NCBI GenBank assembly: GCA_030615745.1
Contig: JAUWYR010000011.1
Span: 1 to 59,865, forward strand
Origin: Candidatus Zixiibacteriota bacterium
GTDB taxonomy: Bacteria; Zixibacteria; MSB-5A5; SM23-73-2
Length of the DNA stretch: 59,865 nt
Direction: 5' to 3'
Of the stretch, positions 27,524 to 38,300 are shown piece after piece. The notes beneath the pieces are model-generated. The model did no database searches. It saw nothing but the letters and a program-made list of their open reading frames with translations, and was not told the DNA's origin. A program made the translations under genes and the position numbers. Position 1 is the stretch's first letter. Every line of letters starts with the position of its first letter.

Positions 27524-28558
27524 CTATATCTTCTTATCCTGTTTTTCTTTTGCTACAAAATAGCCTGCGTGATGATATTCTTCTCTTGACATAAATCGGA
27601 AACCTTCAGCTTTTGTAACAAGTGCAATATGTACTTCCCCACCGACAGTGGGCATCCCATCACTAAATTGTTGTGATTTTATCATAATATTAACGAAAAA
27701 ATCAACGCATTCAATCGCATTCTGTTCAGAGAAATCACCCCAAGTTGCTTGAAAACGATCAAGATCCCATCCATCACTGAACATTTCCAACTTATCTATT
27801 TCCTCGACACTGAGCACGGAGATTTCTATAGAGATATTTTTTTGTTTTAAAAACTCAGTTATTTTGTTTCGATATTGCTTTAACAGTTCTCTGTGACGAT
27901 CACGAATCTTTCCTCTATTTTTGCCATCAGTGCCGAAAACTAATCGTTGAATTTCTTTCATTTGTCCCCCGAAAACTATACCGAACTTTCCTTTTTTTAG
28001 TGTTTCCTTTATCTCCTTTTCGGGTAACTTTATTCGCACAATTGTAGGAATTGGACTCCTTTTGTCATAACCTCCTAAAATAAATTCTAAATCTAGATCT
28101 AGCTTTCTTTTTTCATCAGGATACTCATCTACATAATATTTTGAAATAAAATTCAGAAATTTACTGGCTATACTTTTTACCGCGTAATTTATCGATTTAG
28201 GTTTTGTACGAAAAACGCTTTCTTTGCTCTTGAATTCCTCAATCAAGCTTTTTATAGTGCGGTCTCCAATTGATGCAATACCTGTGGTCATTATACCCAT
28301 TTCTAAGGGCTCAAGAGAGAACAGTTTGGTCATATGAGTCATATGTGTATAAGGTATATGCTTAGACTTTCTATATATACTCCCGAAATCTGTAAGAAGC
28401 GGTTTACCTTTTTTGTCTCTCTTTAATTCAAGTTTTTTTTTAGTATCGAAAAACTCAAGTAAATCAAAGGGGTGTATTAAAAGTTCTGTGGTTGTTCCCA
28501 AGCTATCACAACCAAAAACCAGCGCATCTTTTGTTGCTAATGCGACCAAAGTGGTCAC
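27524..28558 (-). CDS. Proteasome-like Ntn hydrolase family protein
   Basis: 344 aa starting from GTG with a strong GGAAGGAG ribosome site. The N-terminus, Met-Thr-Thr-Leu-Val-Ala, would expose Thr after Met removal. Counting from that Thr, Asp falls at position 17 (FGCDS), as in proteasome beta subunits and HslV. A later MTKLFSL could hold the Lys33 equivalent behind an insertion of about 45 aa. Further matches are GIMTTGIASIGDRTIKSLI, LEFILGGYDKRSP, GIVFGGQ and the C-terminal VGGEVHIALVTKAEGF. This points to a peptidase- or amidase-type fold. It is longer than proteasome, HslV or Anbu subunits and contains a Lys/Arg-rich segment (about 205-245). Substrate and assembly are unknown. Confidence 0.65.
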   Translation of the reverse strand: MTTLVALATKDALVFGCDSLGTTTELLIHPFDLLEFFDTKKKLELKRDKKGKPLLTDFGSIYRKSKHIPYTHMTHMTKLFSLEPLEMGIMTTGIASIGDRTIKSLIEEFKSKESVFRTKPKSINYAVKSIASKFLNFISKYYVDEYPDEKRKLDLDLEFILGGYDKRSPIPTIVRIKLPEKEIKETLKKGKFGIVFGGQMKEIQRLVFGTDGKNRGKIRDRHRELLKQYRNKITEFLKQKNISIEISVLSVEEIDKLEMFSDGWDLDRFQATWGDFSEQNAIECVDFFVNIMIKSQQFSDGMPTVGGEVHIALVTKAEGFRFMSREEYHHAGYFVAKEKQDKKI

Positions 28559-28710
28559 AGTTACTCCTTCCTCATTTTATGAGTTGTTTCTTTCTCGTGA
28601 TTACTTTTTTATTTTCGACTTTCTTAAACTTTATTTGCCTCTTTTTTCTTATAAAACTTATGTAATTACACCCTTAATCAAAAATAAAACCTGATAAAGT
28701 TATTTCAATT

Positions 28711-31154
<2,444 letters not shown>

Positions 31155-31165
31155 AATTTAATTCA

Positions 31166-31193
31166 ATCTTAAAAACTAAAACCATTTTGTCAA
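31166..31193 (-). promoter_or_regulatory. Promoter of the kdsB-to-GH57 operon
   Basis: Perfect TTGACA, 16-nt spacer, TAAGAT on the minus strand, immediately behind the gatC terminator. The predicted transcript starts within about 5 nt of the kdsB ATG. Confidence 0.6.
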
Positions 31194-31214
31194 CAAAAAA
31201 AATCCGAAGGATTC
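31194..31214 (-). terminator. Short terminator behind gatC
   Basis: On the minus strand the stem AATCC-TTC-GGATT is followed by at least six further T. The stem is short but GC-clamped with a UUC(G)-type loop. It separates gatC from the next promoter. Confidence 0.55.
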
Positions 31215-31301
31215 ATAAGAATATGATCGCTCAAATTTAAGCCATCATCGAAATACGTTAAGTAATTGAAAGACTTTAAATTAATCCAGACGAATAAATT
31301 T

Positions 31302-31586
31302 TTAAATCACTTTCGGGACTTTAAAATACCCATCCTCTTTTTCAGGTGCATTAGCCAAAGCCTCATCTTGAGACAAAGATTTTAAAACCTCATCTTCCCT
31401 TAAAACATTTTCCATCGGGATAACACGGGAGGTGGGAGGAATACCTTCTGTATTCACCTCTTTTAACTGGTCAATATATTTGATGATGTTATCCAACTCT
31501 TTTTGAAATTTCTTTTTCTCTTTTTCTGAGAGCTCCAATTTAGCTAAACCAGCGACGTATTCGACATCTTTGATACTTATGGCCAT
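31302..31586 (-). CDS. gatC: Asp-tRNA(Asn)/Glu-tRNA(Gln) amidotransferase subunit C
   Basis: A small subunit that holds GatA and GatB together during transamidation of mischarged tRNA. The 94-aa protein has the family pattern: IKDVEYVAGLAKLELSE at the start, ELDNIIKYIDQLKEVNTEG in the middle and LREDEV...NAPEKEDGYFKVPKVI at the end. AAAGGA precedes the ATG. gatA and gatB are not in the window. Repeat-rich DNA lies upstream and no promoter is obvious. Confidence 0.95.
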   Translation of the reverse strand: MAISIKDVEYVAGLAKLELSEKEKKKFQKELDNIIKYIDQLKEVNTEGIPPTSRVIPMENVLREDEVLKSLSQDEALANAPEKEDGYFKVPKVI

Positions 31587-31612
31587 AATTTTTCCTTTGT
31601 GTTAATGCTTTT

Positions 31613-31720
31613 TGGAGTGTCAAGCCCCCCCGCATTTTGCGGGGGGATCTACGACTTTAGCTTGACTTAGTAAACCTGCCTGCCCGGCCAGGGAAGGTTT
31701 ACACTCCAGAATCGCATCTT
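31613..31720. repeat. GGAGTGT-type intergenic repeat with inserted 15-bp module (family B)
   Basis: Begins GGAGTGTCAAGC, contains a CCCCCCCGC/GCGGGGGG stem, then GGATCTACGACTTTAGCTTGACTT. It ends in TAAACCT / AGGTTTA arms enclosing CCTGCCCGGCCAGGG, closing with ACACTCC. Related copies are at 50431-50480 and 53924-53973. Confidence 0.8.
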
Positions 31721-31731
31721 ATGTTCCATCG

Positions 31732-31850
31732 GGGTACCTTACCCCGATGTTTATGGAATGTAGGGACAACCCTTGTGGTTGTCCTATTTAAGGACAGGGA
31801 CCCCGATAAATCGGGATTTCGCAGAGCTCAACAAGCCCTGTCCCTACATA
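31732..31850. repeat. Composite hairpin repeat region
   Basis: Contains ATCGGGGTA-CCT-TACCCCGAT, then GGACAACC-CTTGT-GGTTGTCC. A larger stem GGACAGGG...CCCTGTCC encloses CCCGATAAATCGGG. It lies directly behind the 879-aa protein gene, where it could stabilise or end the transcript. Confidence 0.7.
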
Positions 31851-31853
31851 AAA

Positions 31854-34493
31854 CTATTTTATCAATAACATTTTCTTAACTTCTGTAAATTCACCTGCCT
31901 TAAGCCTGTAAAAATAAATTCCAGATGAGACAGAATTCCCCTTATCATCCTTCCCATCCCAGATAATTTTATACTCACCCGGCAGTTTGTCCTCATCCAC
32001 CAGAGTCTTGACCCTCTGCCCCAGGATATTATAAATCGTAAGGGTAGTGTGAATGGGACTGTTAACTGTTAACTGTGAACCATAAATTGATTTCTGGGTG
32101 GTGTGGACAGGACTGTTTACCGTTTTCCGTGAACCGTGAACCGTGAAGGGAATGGTGGTAGCAGGGTTAAAGGGATTAGGATAGTTCTGGGACAATGAAA
32201 ATTTCGCTACCAAATCATCTGTTTCATCTGTTGGGAATTCTATATCAGTATATTTTGCTGAATCAGACCAGGGACCTTCTCCATAAGAATTTATACCTCT
32301 CACCCTCCACCAGATTGAAGTGTCAGGAAGATCGGTAACAAAGCAACCATTGGTTGTTACTGTAGTATCAATAATTAAAGAGTTGGCAAATGTAGAATCA
32401 TCATCTATCTGAAGCTGATAAGATGTTGCTCTTAAAGCCGGTTCCCAAAGGAAAGCTTGATCCACTGCTCCTTCTGTTCCATTAGGAGGGAAGACCAAAA
32501 TAGGCTTGTCCGGAACCGAAGGCGCATCACTTAAATAGATTCTTCCCAATTGAAAGGGAGTGTAATCATAAACGCTTGAAAAGGGCCAGTAACCCACATC
32601 GTTACCTAAGGTATACCAGCCAACCCCTGAGATATAAACAGAGAAACTATCTGCTCTGTCCCAACAATCAACAAAGAGCAGGATAGTGTTTCCAGGTTGA
32701 GAATTCAATTTCCATTTCGGATCGGTTCCAAATGGAATTTTTATCTCAAATTGCTGATGACCGCTACTTGTTCCGAATCCAAACTCCCAGCCACTTATCG
32801 GAACGAAAAGACCTCGGTTTTCCAGGGGGACATAATTGTAGGGCGATGAAGGATCAGAGATCAAATGCCCGAAAAATAAAGAATCAGAAGCTATTGAATG
32901 GTTATCGACCCAGAGTCTACCCTCAGATGAGTCGGACGCAAAAAAACTATCGCCGGTATCATCTATGCCAATCAAACACCCGTCATACTCGGTATCAGTT
33001 GTATCCTGGGGAATATCGAGGGCAATATAAAAGTAATTGGAATCATTTTTTATATACATAATAGCAGCAGAAGAATCATAACAATGCACACCATACCAGC
33101 CAATAACGTAGGGATTTCTCACAAACCTGGATATGTCATATCTGTTAGCATCATTCCATTCGGTATCATTGATAACCCCGTCGCAGGAAGGAACAGTACC
33201 ACTCCAGGGTGAAATCAGATGTGTTCTTTCTGCGTAGATGAGTCCTTTTATGGTATCATCCAATAGAACTTGGTCAGTTGAAAGATCTGTGCTATATTTA
33301 ATGATATAAGAACCACGCTCCATCGGAACCCAGCTATTGGGAAAGGGAACCTCAACAGAATCCTGAGAGGAAATATCACTAAGAAAGGCAGAGACCGAAT
33401 AGATATCAACTGAATTTCCCAAAGAATCTTTTCTGGAAACATCGCAGATAACCGAAATATTGGTCTCTTGGTTTTCAGCGAGATTTAAGACCTTTACTGA
33501 ATTGTCCGAAAAAGAAGTTCCTGTCTCTTCAACATAATAAAATAGATAGGAAATCTGGTCATAATCATCATGTGGATAATCATAAGCTAATATCTTTTTT
33601 GGAGCCACATTGTGAGTTATCTGGGTAGTTTTTTTGAACTTTATAGCCAAACCGGAATCAGGCAGATTTTCATATCCATCAAGTCCCATCCCATAATATC
33701 TCAATCCAAAGTATCTGGTATAATCCTGTATCCCGATCAAAGCAAAAGAGTCGAGATGGGCTGGTTCCCCATAGGCAATAGTGTTAGGGGTTTTTACAGA
33801 AAAATACTGAAAAGTTATAGAGGAATCTCTTGAAGTGAGAATAAGCTCAAAAGTGACTGCATCTGGAGTAGAAGCCTCCGCATAAGGCTTCACATTTTTG
33901 TATTCGACTATAAAAGTATCCAAAGCCGCGTTAGTCCAGTAATAGACCGTCCCTCCTCCGTAGGCGCCTGGATCTAAATTGAGATCGTTCCAGAAAGGAG
34001 CCAATACATTGGAAAACTTCATCCCCGGAATCCATGCATTGTAAAACCATCCATCATCAGTGAGAGTATCGTGGGTAAAAGAAATCGCTCCATTTGTTCC
34101 AATGTAAATCGAGTCAAATGTCTGACCATTATATACAAAGTCAAATCCAATTGAAAAAGGACCTGCGGTTCCATCATCTAATGGATAGTAGCCTAGCCTT
34201 GAATACCACTGGTAAGAGTAGACTGGAGTTCCACTACTGATCTCAATCCAGTTATAGGTCGGTCCTTCAACATCATCGCTATCCAGATAGGTGTAACCAT
34301 ATCCATTAGGACCGCCTTGGGAGAAAAGAAATGGATTTGAATGACCTTTGTAAATAGGTCTTGGCAATTTAGTTTTCTCTGAAAATATATGGGAGCGCCC
34401 TATTTTTTCTATCCTTTTTGATTTTGACCAAGAGAGGTTAAAAATTAAAATAAATAAAATTAAAAAAATAACACAAACTTTTAATGTTTTCAT
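31854..34493 (-). CDS. Large secreted protein with a CBM9/DOMON-like domain and C-terminal sorting-type domain
   Basis: An 879-aa exported protein of unknown role. A signal peptide (5-23) is followed by a long beta-rich region with a GFDFVYNGQTFDSIYIGTNG stretch typical of surface proteins in this group. A segment around 425-640 (SCDGVINDTEWNDA ... DSNYFYIALDI) resembles CBM9/DOMON-like sugar- or haem-binding folds. A fibronectin-like module (about 675-765) precedes the last domain. The end (SQNYPNPFNPATT ... LTIYNILGQRVKTLVDE ... GIYFYRLKAGEF) is a standard FlgD-like/type A sorting domain. Two tandem-repeat tracts are embedded in frame: FPTDETDD before that domain, and the TVNSP-HTT duplication inside it. 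Promoter and GGAGGAG ribosome site are clear. Confidence 0.87.
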   Translation of the reverse strand: MKTLKVCVIFLILFILIFNLSWSKSKRIEKIGRSHIFSEKTKLPRPIYKGHSNPFLFSQGGPNGYGYTYLDSDDVEGPTYNWIEISSGTPVYSYQWYSRLGYYPLDDGTAGPFSIGFDFVYNGQTFDSIYIGTNGAISFTHDTLTDDGWFYNAWIPGMKFSNVLAPFWNDLNLDPGAYGGGTVYYWTNAALDTFIVEYKNVKPYAEASTPDAVTFELILTSRDSSITFQYFSVKTPNTIAYGEPAHLDSFALIGIQDYTRYFGLRYYGMGLDGYENLPDSGLAIKFKKTTQITHNVAPKKILAYDYPHDDYDQISYLFYYVEETGTSFSDNSVKVLNLAENQETNISVICDVSRKDSLGNSVDIYSVSAFLSDISSQDSVEVPFPNSWVPMERGSYIIKYSTDLSTDQVLLDDTIKGLIYAERTHLISPWSGTVPSCDGVINDTEWNDANRYDISRFVRNPYVIGWYGVHCYDSSAAIMYIKNDSNYFYIALDIPQDTTDTEYDGCLIGIDDTGDSFFASDSSEGRLWVDNHSIASDSLFFGHLISDPSSPYNYVPLENRGLFVPISGWEFGFGTSSGHQQFEIKIPFGTDPKWKLNSQPGNTILLFVDCWDRADSFSVYISGVGWYTLGNDVGYWPFSSVYDYTPFQLGRIYLSDAPSVPDKPILVFPPNGTEGAVDQAFLWEPALRATSYQLQIDDDSTFANSLIIDTTVTTNGCFVTDLPDTSIWWRVRGINSYGEGPWSDSAKYTDIEFPTDETDDLVAKFSLSQNYPNPFNPATTIPFTVHGSRKTVNSPVHTTQKSIYGSQLTVNSPIHTTLTIYNILGQRVKTLVDEDKLPGEYKIIWDGKDDKGNSVSSGIYFYRLKAGEFTEVKKMLLIK
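32050..32155 (-). repeat. Short tandem repeats captured in frame in the sorting domain
   Basis: On the coding strand, GTTCACG-type and AGTTAAC-type heptamers occur in tandem within two related blocks. These give GSRKTVNSPVHTTQKS and GSQLTVNSPIHTT. The domain normally runs PFTV...HTTLTIYN without the extra unit, so the block looks like an in-frame expansion. Confidence 0.7.
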
Positions 34494-34533
34494 TTCTCCT
34501 CCAGGATAAAAGTTTTAACTCAAAAGTCTTTTC

Positions 34534-34562
34534 TAATAAGATGCATTTTAAGTCATTGTCAA
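34534..34562 (-). promoter_or_regulatory. Promoter of the 879-aa secreted protein gene
   Basis: Perfect TTGACA, 17-nt spacer, TTATTA; the leader of about 35 nt ends with TGGAGGAGAA before the ATG. Confidence 0.6.
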
Positions 34563-34634
34563 GAATTTTTTGAACCCTCCTTAAGATAACATCGATAACA
34601 GGATTTATCTTAAAAAATCCCAATCATTTTTGTT

Positions 34635-34663
34635 TTGACTTTTCTTTTTCTTCAAATTAAATT
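34635..34663 (+). promoter_or_regulatory. Promoter of the cupin gene
   Basis: TTGACT, 17-nt spacer, TAAATT on the plus strand, about 20 nt before an AAGGAG ribosome site. It is divergent to the secreted-protein promoter. Confidence 0.6.
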
Positions 34664-34691
34664 GAAGAAATCGAATTAAAAAGGAGAAGCG

Positions 34692-35036
34692 ATGATTAAA
34701 AGAAACTACAAGGAGATGAAATCAAATGAGCTTAAACTTGAGGATGCTAAAGGGGTTTATATTAAGTGGATGATATCCAAAGATGATGGTGCTCCAAATT
34801 TTGCCATGAGATTTTTCGAGATTGAACCGAAAGGTCATACCCCATATCATAAACATGAGTGGGAGCATGAGGTCTTTATCAAAGAGGGTGAGGGAGTTTA
34901 TGTCTCCGAGGGAAAAGAGATAGCTTTTAAATCTGGTGATGCTATTTTCGTCCCTCCTCTTGAACCTCATCAGTTCAAAAACACAAAAGACAAAAAGCTT
35001 GAATTTTTATGCATAATTCCCAATAAAGGAAAATGA
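34692..35036 (+). CDS. Single-domain cupin protein
   Basis: A 114-aa metal-binding beta-barrel protein. Cupin motif 1 is GHTPYHKHEWEHEVFIKEGEG (about 46-66) with the His-His-Glu ligands, and motif 2 is FVPPLEPHQFKN (about 90-101) with the last His. Proteins of this type bind small molecules or act as simple dioxygenases or isomerases; nothing here fixes the substrate. It has a clear promoter and AAGGAG site. A Nudix gene follows on the same strand after 42 bp, so the two probably form an operon. Confidence 0.85.
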   Translation: MIKRNYKEMKSNELKLEDAKGVYIKWMISKDDGAPNFAMRFFEIEPKGHTPYHKHEWEHEVFIKEGEGVYVSEGKEIAFKSGDAIFVPPLEPHQFKNTKDKKLEFLCIIPNKGK

Positions 35037-35078
35037 ACATAGATTAAAAAAACTTTTGATAACAAACTATTCTCTCTA

Positions 35079-35639
35079 ATGCACCCTCAAAACGAACAAA
35101 TCAAAAAAATAGAAAAAGAATTCGGAAAACCCAAAGAGCTTGAAATGTCTTTCCCCATGGGCAAAAGGGAGTTCGATGATTTGCTTCACAGTATGAGGGA
35201 TGGAAGGTCTTCAGATATAACTCTTTTAATTTTTAAAGATAACCGAGTCATAGTAATTGCAAAACCATGGTATCCGAATGGTCTATGGAGAATCCCCTCA
35301 GGAGGGTGGAAGCCGGATGAAAGCTTAGTAGAATGCGCAAAAAGGGAAGCGTACGAGGAGACCGGAGCAAAGATAAAACTTAAAAAATATATTTTGAGGA
35401 TCAATGTGACTTTTACTTATAATAATAAAAAGGTTAAATGGACCTCCCATATCTTTGTTGCAAGATATTTGAAAGGAAAGCTAAGACCTGTGGATACAAA
35501 AGAGATAAAAAAGGTTGGTCTTTTAACATTAGAAAAGCTCGGAAAACTAAAACCTCTATTATTAAGACAAAACTCAGGAGGTTTAGCCTACCGTGCTTTT
35601 CTCACTGAAGAGGCAATAAAAGAAATAAGAAAAAAGTGA
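35079..35639 (+). CDS. Nudix hydrolase
   Basis: Hydrolyses a nucleoside diphosphate linked to another group. The 186-aa protein contains a complete Nudix box, GGWKPDESLVECAKREAYEETGA (about 67-89), with all catalytic Glu residues (REAYEETG). Substrate class cannot be told from sequence. It is downstream of the cupin gene and followed by strong intergenic hairpins. Confidence 0.92.
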   Translation: MHPQNEQIKKIEKEFGKPKELEMSFPMGKREFDDLLHSMRDGRSSDITLLIFKDNRVIVIAKPWYPNGLWRIPSGGWKPDESLVECAKREAYEETGAKIKLKKYILRINVTFTYNNKKVKWTSHIFVARYLKGKLRPVDTKEIKKVGLLTLEKLGKLKPLLLRQNSGGLAYRAFLTEEAIKEIRKK

Positions 35640-35645
35640 ATCATG

Positions 35646-35731
35646 GAGTGCAACAACTTGTTGTTGCTCTTGTTATTTCGGGGTACCTTACCCCGAAACA
35701 AAAAGGTTCAGGGTAGGGGTACCCTGAACCA
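35646..35731. repeat. Cluster of three perfect hairpins behind the Nudix gene
   Basis: First, GAGTGCAACAAC / GTTGTTGCTC arms (also at 54174-54199, inverted). Second, CGGGGTA-CCT-TACCCCG (also within 31732-31752). Third, GGTTCAGGGTA-GGGG-TACCCTGAACC with 11-bp arms. There is no T-run. Confidence 0.75.
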
Positions 35732-35740
35732 ACGAAAATT

Positions 35741-35805
35741 TATCTCAACTCTCTTTCTCCAGTCTCTTTCTCAATTCTCTATCTCAACTCTCTATCTCAA
35801 CTCTC
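35741..35805. repeat. 13-bp minisatellite spanning a stop codon
   Basis: Five consecutive 13-bp units (TATCTCAACTCTC and variants such as TTTCTCAATTCTC), plus a degenerate sixth. The stop codon of the adjacent minus-strand gene lies in the fourth unit, so the last residues (VEIES) are repeat-encoded. Confidence 0.85.
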
Positions 35806-36650
35806 TTTTTCAAATCATACAAGCAATTCTCAGGGTCTTTTATCCCGGCTAAACAGAAAAGATGCCTGAAAACTCTTTCCCTCGGAGAACTCTTATCAAC
35901 CACGTCTAACAAACATCCCTTCTCACAGACCAAACATCTCTCTGGCTGGCAATCGAATTCTGTCCCGGTTGATTTTGCTACTAATGCCTCGCTTAAATCC
36001 CAGGATGAATTATCAGACCTTTTGGAGAAATCGACATACCTGGCTTTCTTCAACACAATCCTGCCTCGATCAACTTCTAATCTCGCTTTGAAATCGAGCT
36101 TATCACCTCTGGAGAAATTGTATTTTTCCTGTGCTCTTACACTCACCCGAGCATAGACATAATCATCGAAAAAAACTCTATCGATCCACCCATTTTTAAA
36201 ACTCAAAAGGAAACCTTTGAATCTTAAGGACTGTCCATTGGGGTAAATGATTTTTTTCAGATGAGGTTTAACCGAGTTTATCTCTCCTGAAAACTCAATG
36301 TCTTTTCCTAAAACTTCCCCAAGCCATTCCTCATATTCTTCCAAAAACTTTTTGAATTTCTTAAACTCCTCTTGAGCTAAAAGAAGCTCAGGCTGATAGC
36401 AGACTTTTTCTTCATAATATTCTTTACATCCAAAACATTTCTTACCCACATGCTCAAAACCTTTGGGACAGGACCTTCCCTTGTTCAAAAGCCTGCATCT
36501 CCAGAAGAAATAGATACATCCCTGAGGGAAGCAATTCTTTTCTCTTAAAACATGATAAGCTGAGACGCTTTTCTCGAACTTAAAATGAGCCTTATGAGAA
36601 CAACGAAAAACATCCTGACGTTTGTATTGATTTTTCAAAACTTTTTGCAT
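35784..36650 (-). CDS. Cysteine-rich protein of unknown function
   Basis: 288 aa, no signal peptide or membrane segment. An N-terminal Cys-rich part (C17, then C40, C45, C52, C61, C69, C72, C81) includes CFPQGC and CFGCKEYYEEKVC. It could bind zinc or an iron-sulfur cluster. A short helical stretch (90-115) and a beta-rich middle (about 130-215: GQSLRFKGFLLSF, VYARVSVRAQ, DKLDFKARLEVDRGRIVLKKARYVDF), OB-fold-like in appearance, follow. A second Cys cluster closes the protein (CQPERCLVCEKGCLLD). The pattern suggests nucleic-acid binding, but I do not recognise a family. The 3' end runs into a 13-bp minisatellite. Confidence 0.65.
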   Translation of the reverse strand: MQKVLKNQYKRQDVFRCSHKAHFKFEKSVSAYHVLREKNCFPQGCIYFFWRCRLLNKGRSCPKGFEHVGKKCFGCKEYYEEKVCYQPELLLAQEEFKKFKKFLEEYEEWLGEVLGKDIEFSGEINSVKPHLKKIIYPNGQSLRFKGFLLSFKNGWIDRVFFDDYVYARVSVRAQEKYNFSRGDKLDFKARLEVDRGRIVLKKARYVDFSKRSDNSSWDLSEALVAKSTGTEFDCQPERCLVCEKGCLLDVVDKSSPRERVFRHLFCLAGIKDPENCLYDLKKRVEIES

Positions 36651-36663
36651 GATATTTTAGTTT

Positions 36664-36838
36664 TTTGAACGTAGGGACAGACATTTATGTCCGTCCAGAC
36701 TCAATTCCAACTTTTTCGTCAGGTAACTCTAACACCCATCCCAAAGCATCATTTACGTGGCAGTCAGGTCCCCTGACCTGACTGCGTTCTTCCAGCCAAG
36801 TCAGCCTGCCCGGCCTGGGGGGACTTGGCTGGCACTCT
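36664..36838. repeat. Composite hairpin region with variable-arm stems
   Basis: Holds GGACAGACAT / ATGTCCGTCC, then GCAGTCAGGTC-CCCT-GACCTGACTGC (11-bp arms). It ends with CCAGCCAAGTC / GACTTGGCTGG arms around a loop containing GCCTGCCCGGCCTGG. Confidence 0.8.
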
Positions 36839-36920
36839 TAAAAGTAAATGTATTGTCATTTTTCGGATGGACATAACATCCTTTTTTGCATCATTAAATA
36901 TACGTTTTTAATTTCTCACA

Positions 36921-38300
36921 TCAGAAACTGAAAAGAATCTTCAGAGCAGGGATTGCAAAATCTAAAGCAAATGCAAAGGAGACTAAATACATCAGCCAGT
37001 GAACCTCTTTTCCTTTTCCAGATAAAAGCTTAATCAAAGAGAACATAATAAAGCCCACCCCGATGCCATTTGAGATGCTGTAAGTTAAGGGCATCACTAT
37101 CATTATTAGAAAGGCGGGGAAGGACTCCTCGAAATTGAAAAAGGGTATCTCTTTGACTATTGTCATCATCAAAAAGCCAACTATTATCAAGGCAGGAGCT
37201 GTAGCCTCATTTGGAACTATTCCAAAAATGGGGGTGAAGAAAATGGCTAATATAAATAAGACTCCAACAACAAAAGCACAAAGACCTGACCTTCCTCCAA
37301 CTGATATTCCTGCGGCGCTTTCGATATAGGTCGTCACTGAGCTGGATGAAAAAGCACCACCTAAAGCTGCTCCTAAGGAGTCAACTAACAAAACCTGCTT
37401 GATTCTTGGTAAACTCCCCTTTTTATCCAGAAACTTACCCTCAGTTCCAAGACCTATAACCGACCCTAAGGTATCAAAAAAGTCAGATAACATCACTGCA
37501 AAAATCAAGGTAACAGAAGTTATCACCCCGAGTTTACTGAAAACCAAAAAATCGAATTTTCCGATAATTGAAAAATCAGGAAAAGATACCAAAGTTAATG
37601 GAATTCGGGCAACCTCAGAGCCAGCATAGGCTCTAAAACCAGAAAGATAGTTTATCGCTATTGCAACTATGGTTGAGAATATAATTCCGATAAGAAGTGC
37701 ACCTTTTACCTTTCTTCTTATCAGAATTGCAGTGAGCACAAGACCCAAAACGGAGACAATGACCGGAAGCCTTGTAAGGTCCCCTAATGTCACTAAAGTT
37801 GATGGATGAGCCTGAATTAAACCAGCGTTCTGAAGACCAATTAGAGCCAAAAAAAGACCGATTCCCACTGATATTGCCTGTTTTAGAGATAGGGGGATCG
37901 CATTCATCACCGCTTCCCTGAATCCGGTAATAACCAAAAAGGTTATTATTATTCCCTCGATCACAATCACTCCCATGGCAGTTGGCCAGGAAAGACCCAT
38001 AGTAGCAACTATCTGATAAGCAACAAATGCATTCAAACCCATTCCAGGGGCTAAGGCAAATGGATAGTTAGTCCATAACCCCATCAAAATACACACCAAA
38101 GCAGTTGAAAGGCAGGTTGCAGTTACACAGGCAGAAAAGGGCAGACCCAACACTTTTAGCTCAGGGCTCCCTGAAAAGCTCAAAAACTGAGGATTGACAA
38201 AGATGATATAGGACATAGTCAAAAAAGTGGTGACCCCTGCCAAAAGTTCAGTTTTAAAATTAGTGTTTAGCTCTGATAATTTGAAAAGTCTCTCTAACAT
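36921..38300 (-). CDS. Purine permease of the AzgA/NCS2-like family
   Basis: Imports adenine, guanine or hypoxanthine across the inner membrane with protons. The 459-aa protein has about 12-14 hydrophobic segments. Family blocks include ELLAGVTTFLTMSYIIFVNP (19-38), FALAPGMGLNAFVAYQIV, LSDFFDTLGSVIGLG and SSSVTTYIESAAGISVGGRSG. These place it in the AzgA/PbuG group, not the UraA group. Exact substrate is not predictable. I looked for a purine riboswitch upstream and found none. Confidence 0.93.
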   Translation of the reverse strand: MLERLFKLSELNTNFKTELLAGVTTFLTMSYIIFVNPQFLSFSGSPELKVLGLPFSACVTATCLSTALVCILMGLWTNYPFALAPGMGLNAFVAYQIVATMGLSWPTAMGVIVIEGIIITFLVITGFREAVMNAIPLSLKQAISVGIGLFLALIGLQNAGLIQAHPSTLVTLGDLTRLPVIVSVLGLVLTAILIRRKVKGALLIGIIFSTIVAIAINYLSGFRAYAGSEVARIPLTLVSFPDFSIIGKFDFLVFSKLGVITSVTLIFAVMLSDFFDTLGSVIGLGTEGKFLDKKGSLPRIKQVLLVDSLGAALGGAFSSSSVTTYIESAAGISVGGRSGLCAFVVGVLFILAIFFTPIFGIVPNEATAPALIIVGFLMMTIVKEIPFFNFEESFPAFLIMIVMPLTYSISNGIGVGFIMFSLIKLLSGKGKEVHWLMYLVSFAFALDFAIPALKILFSF

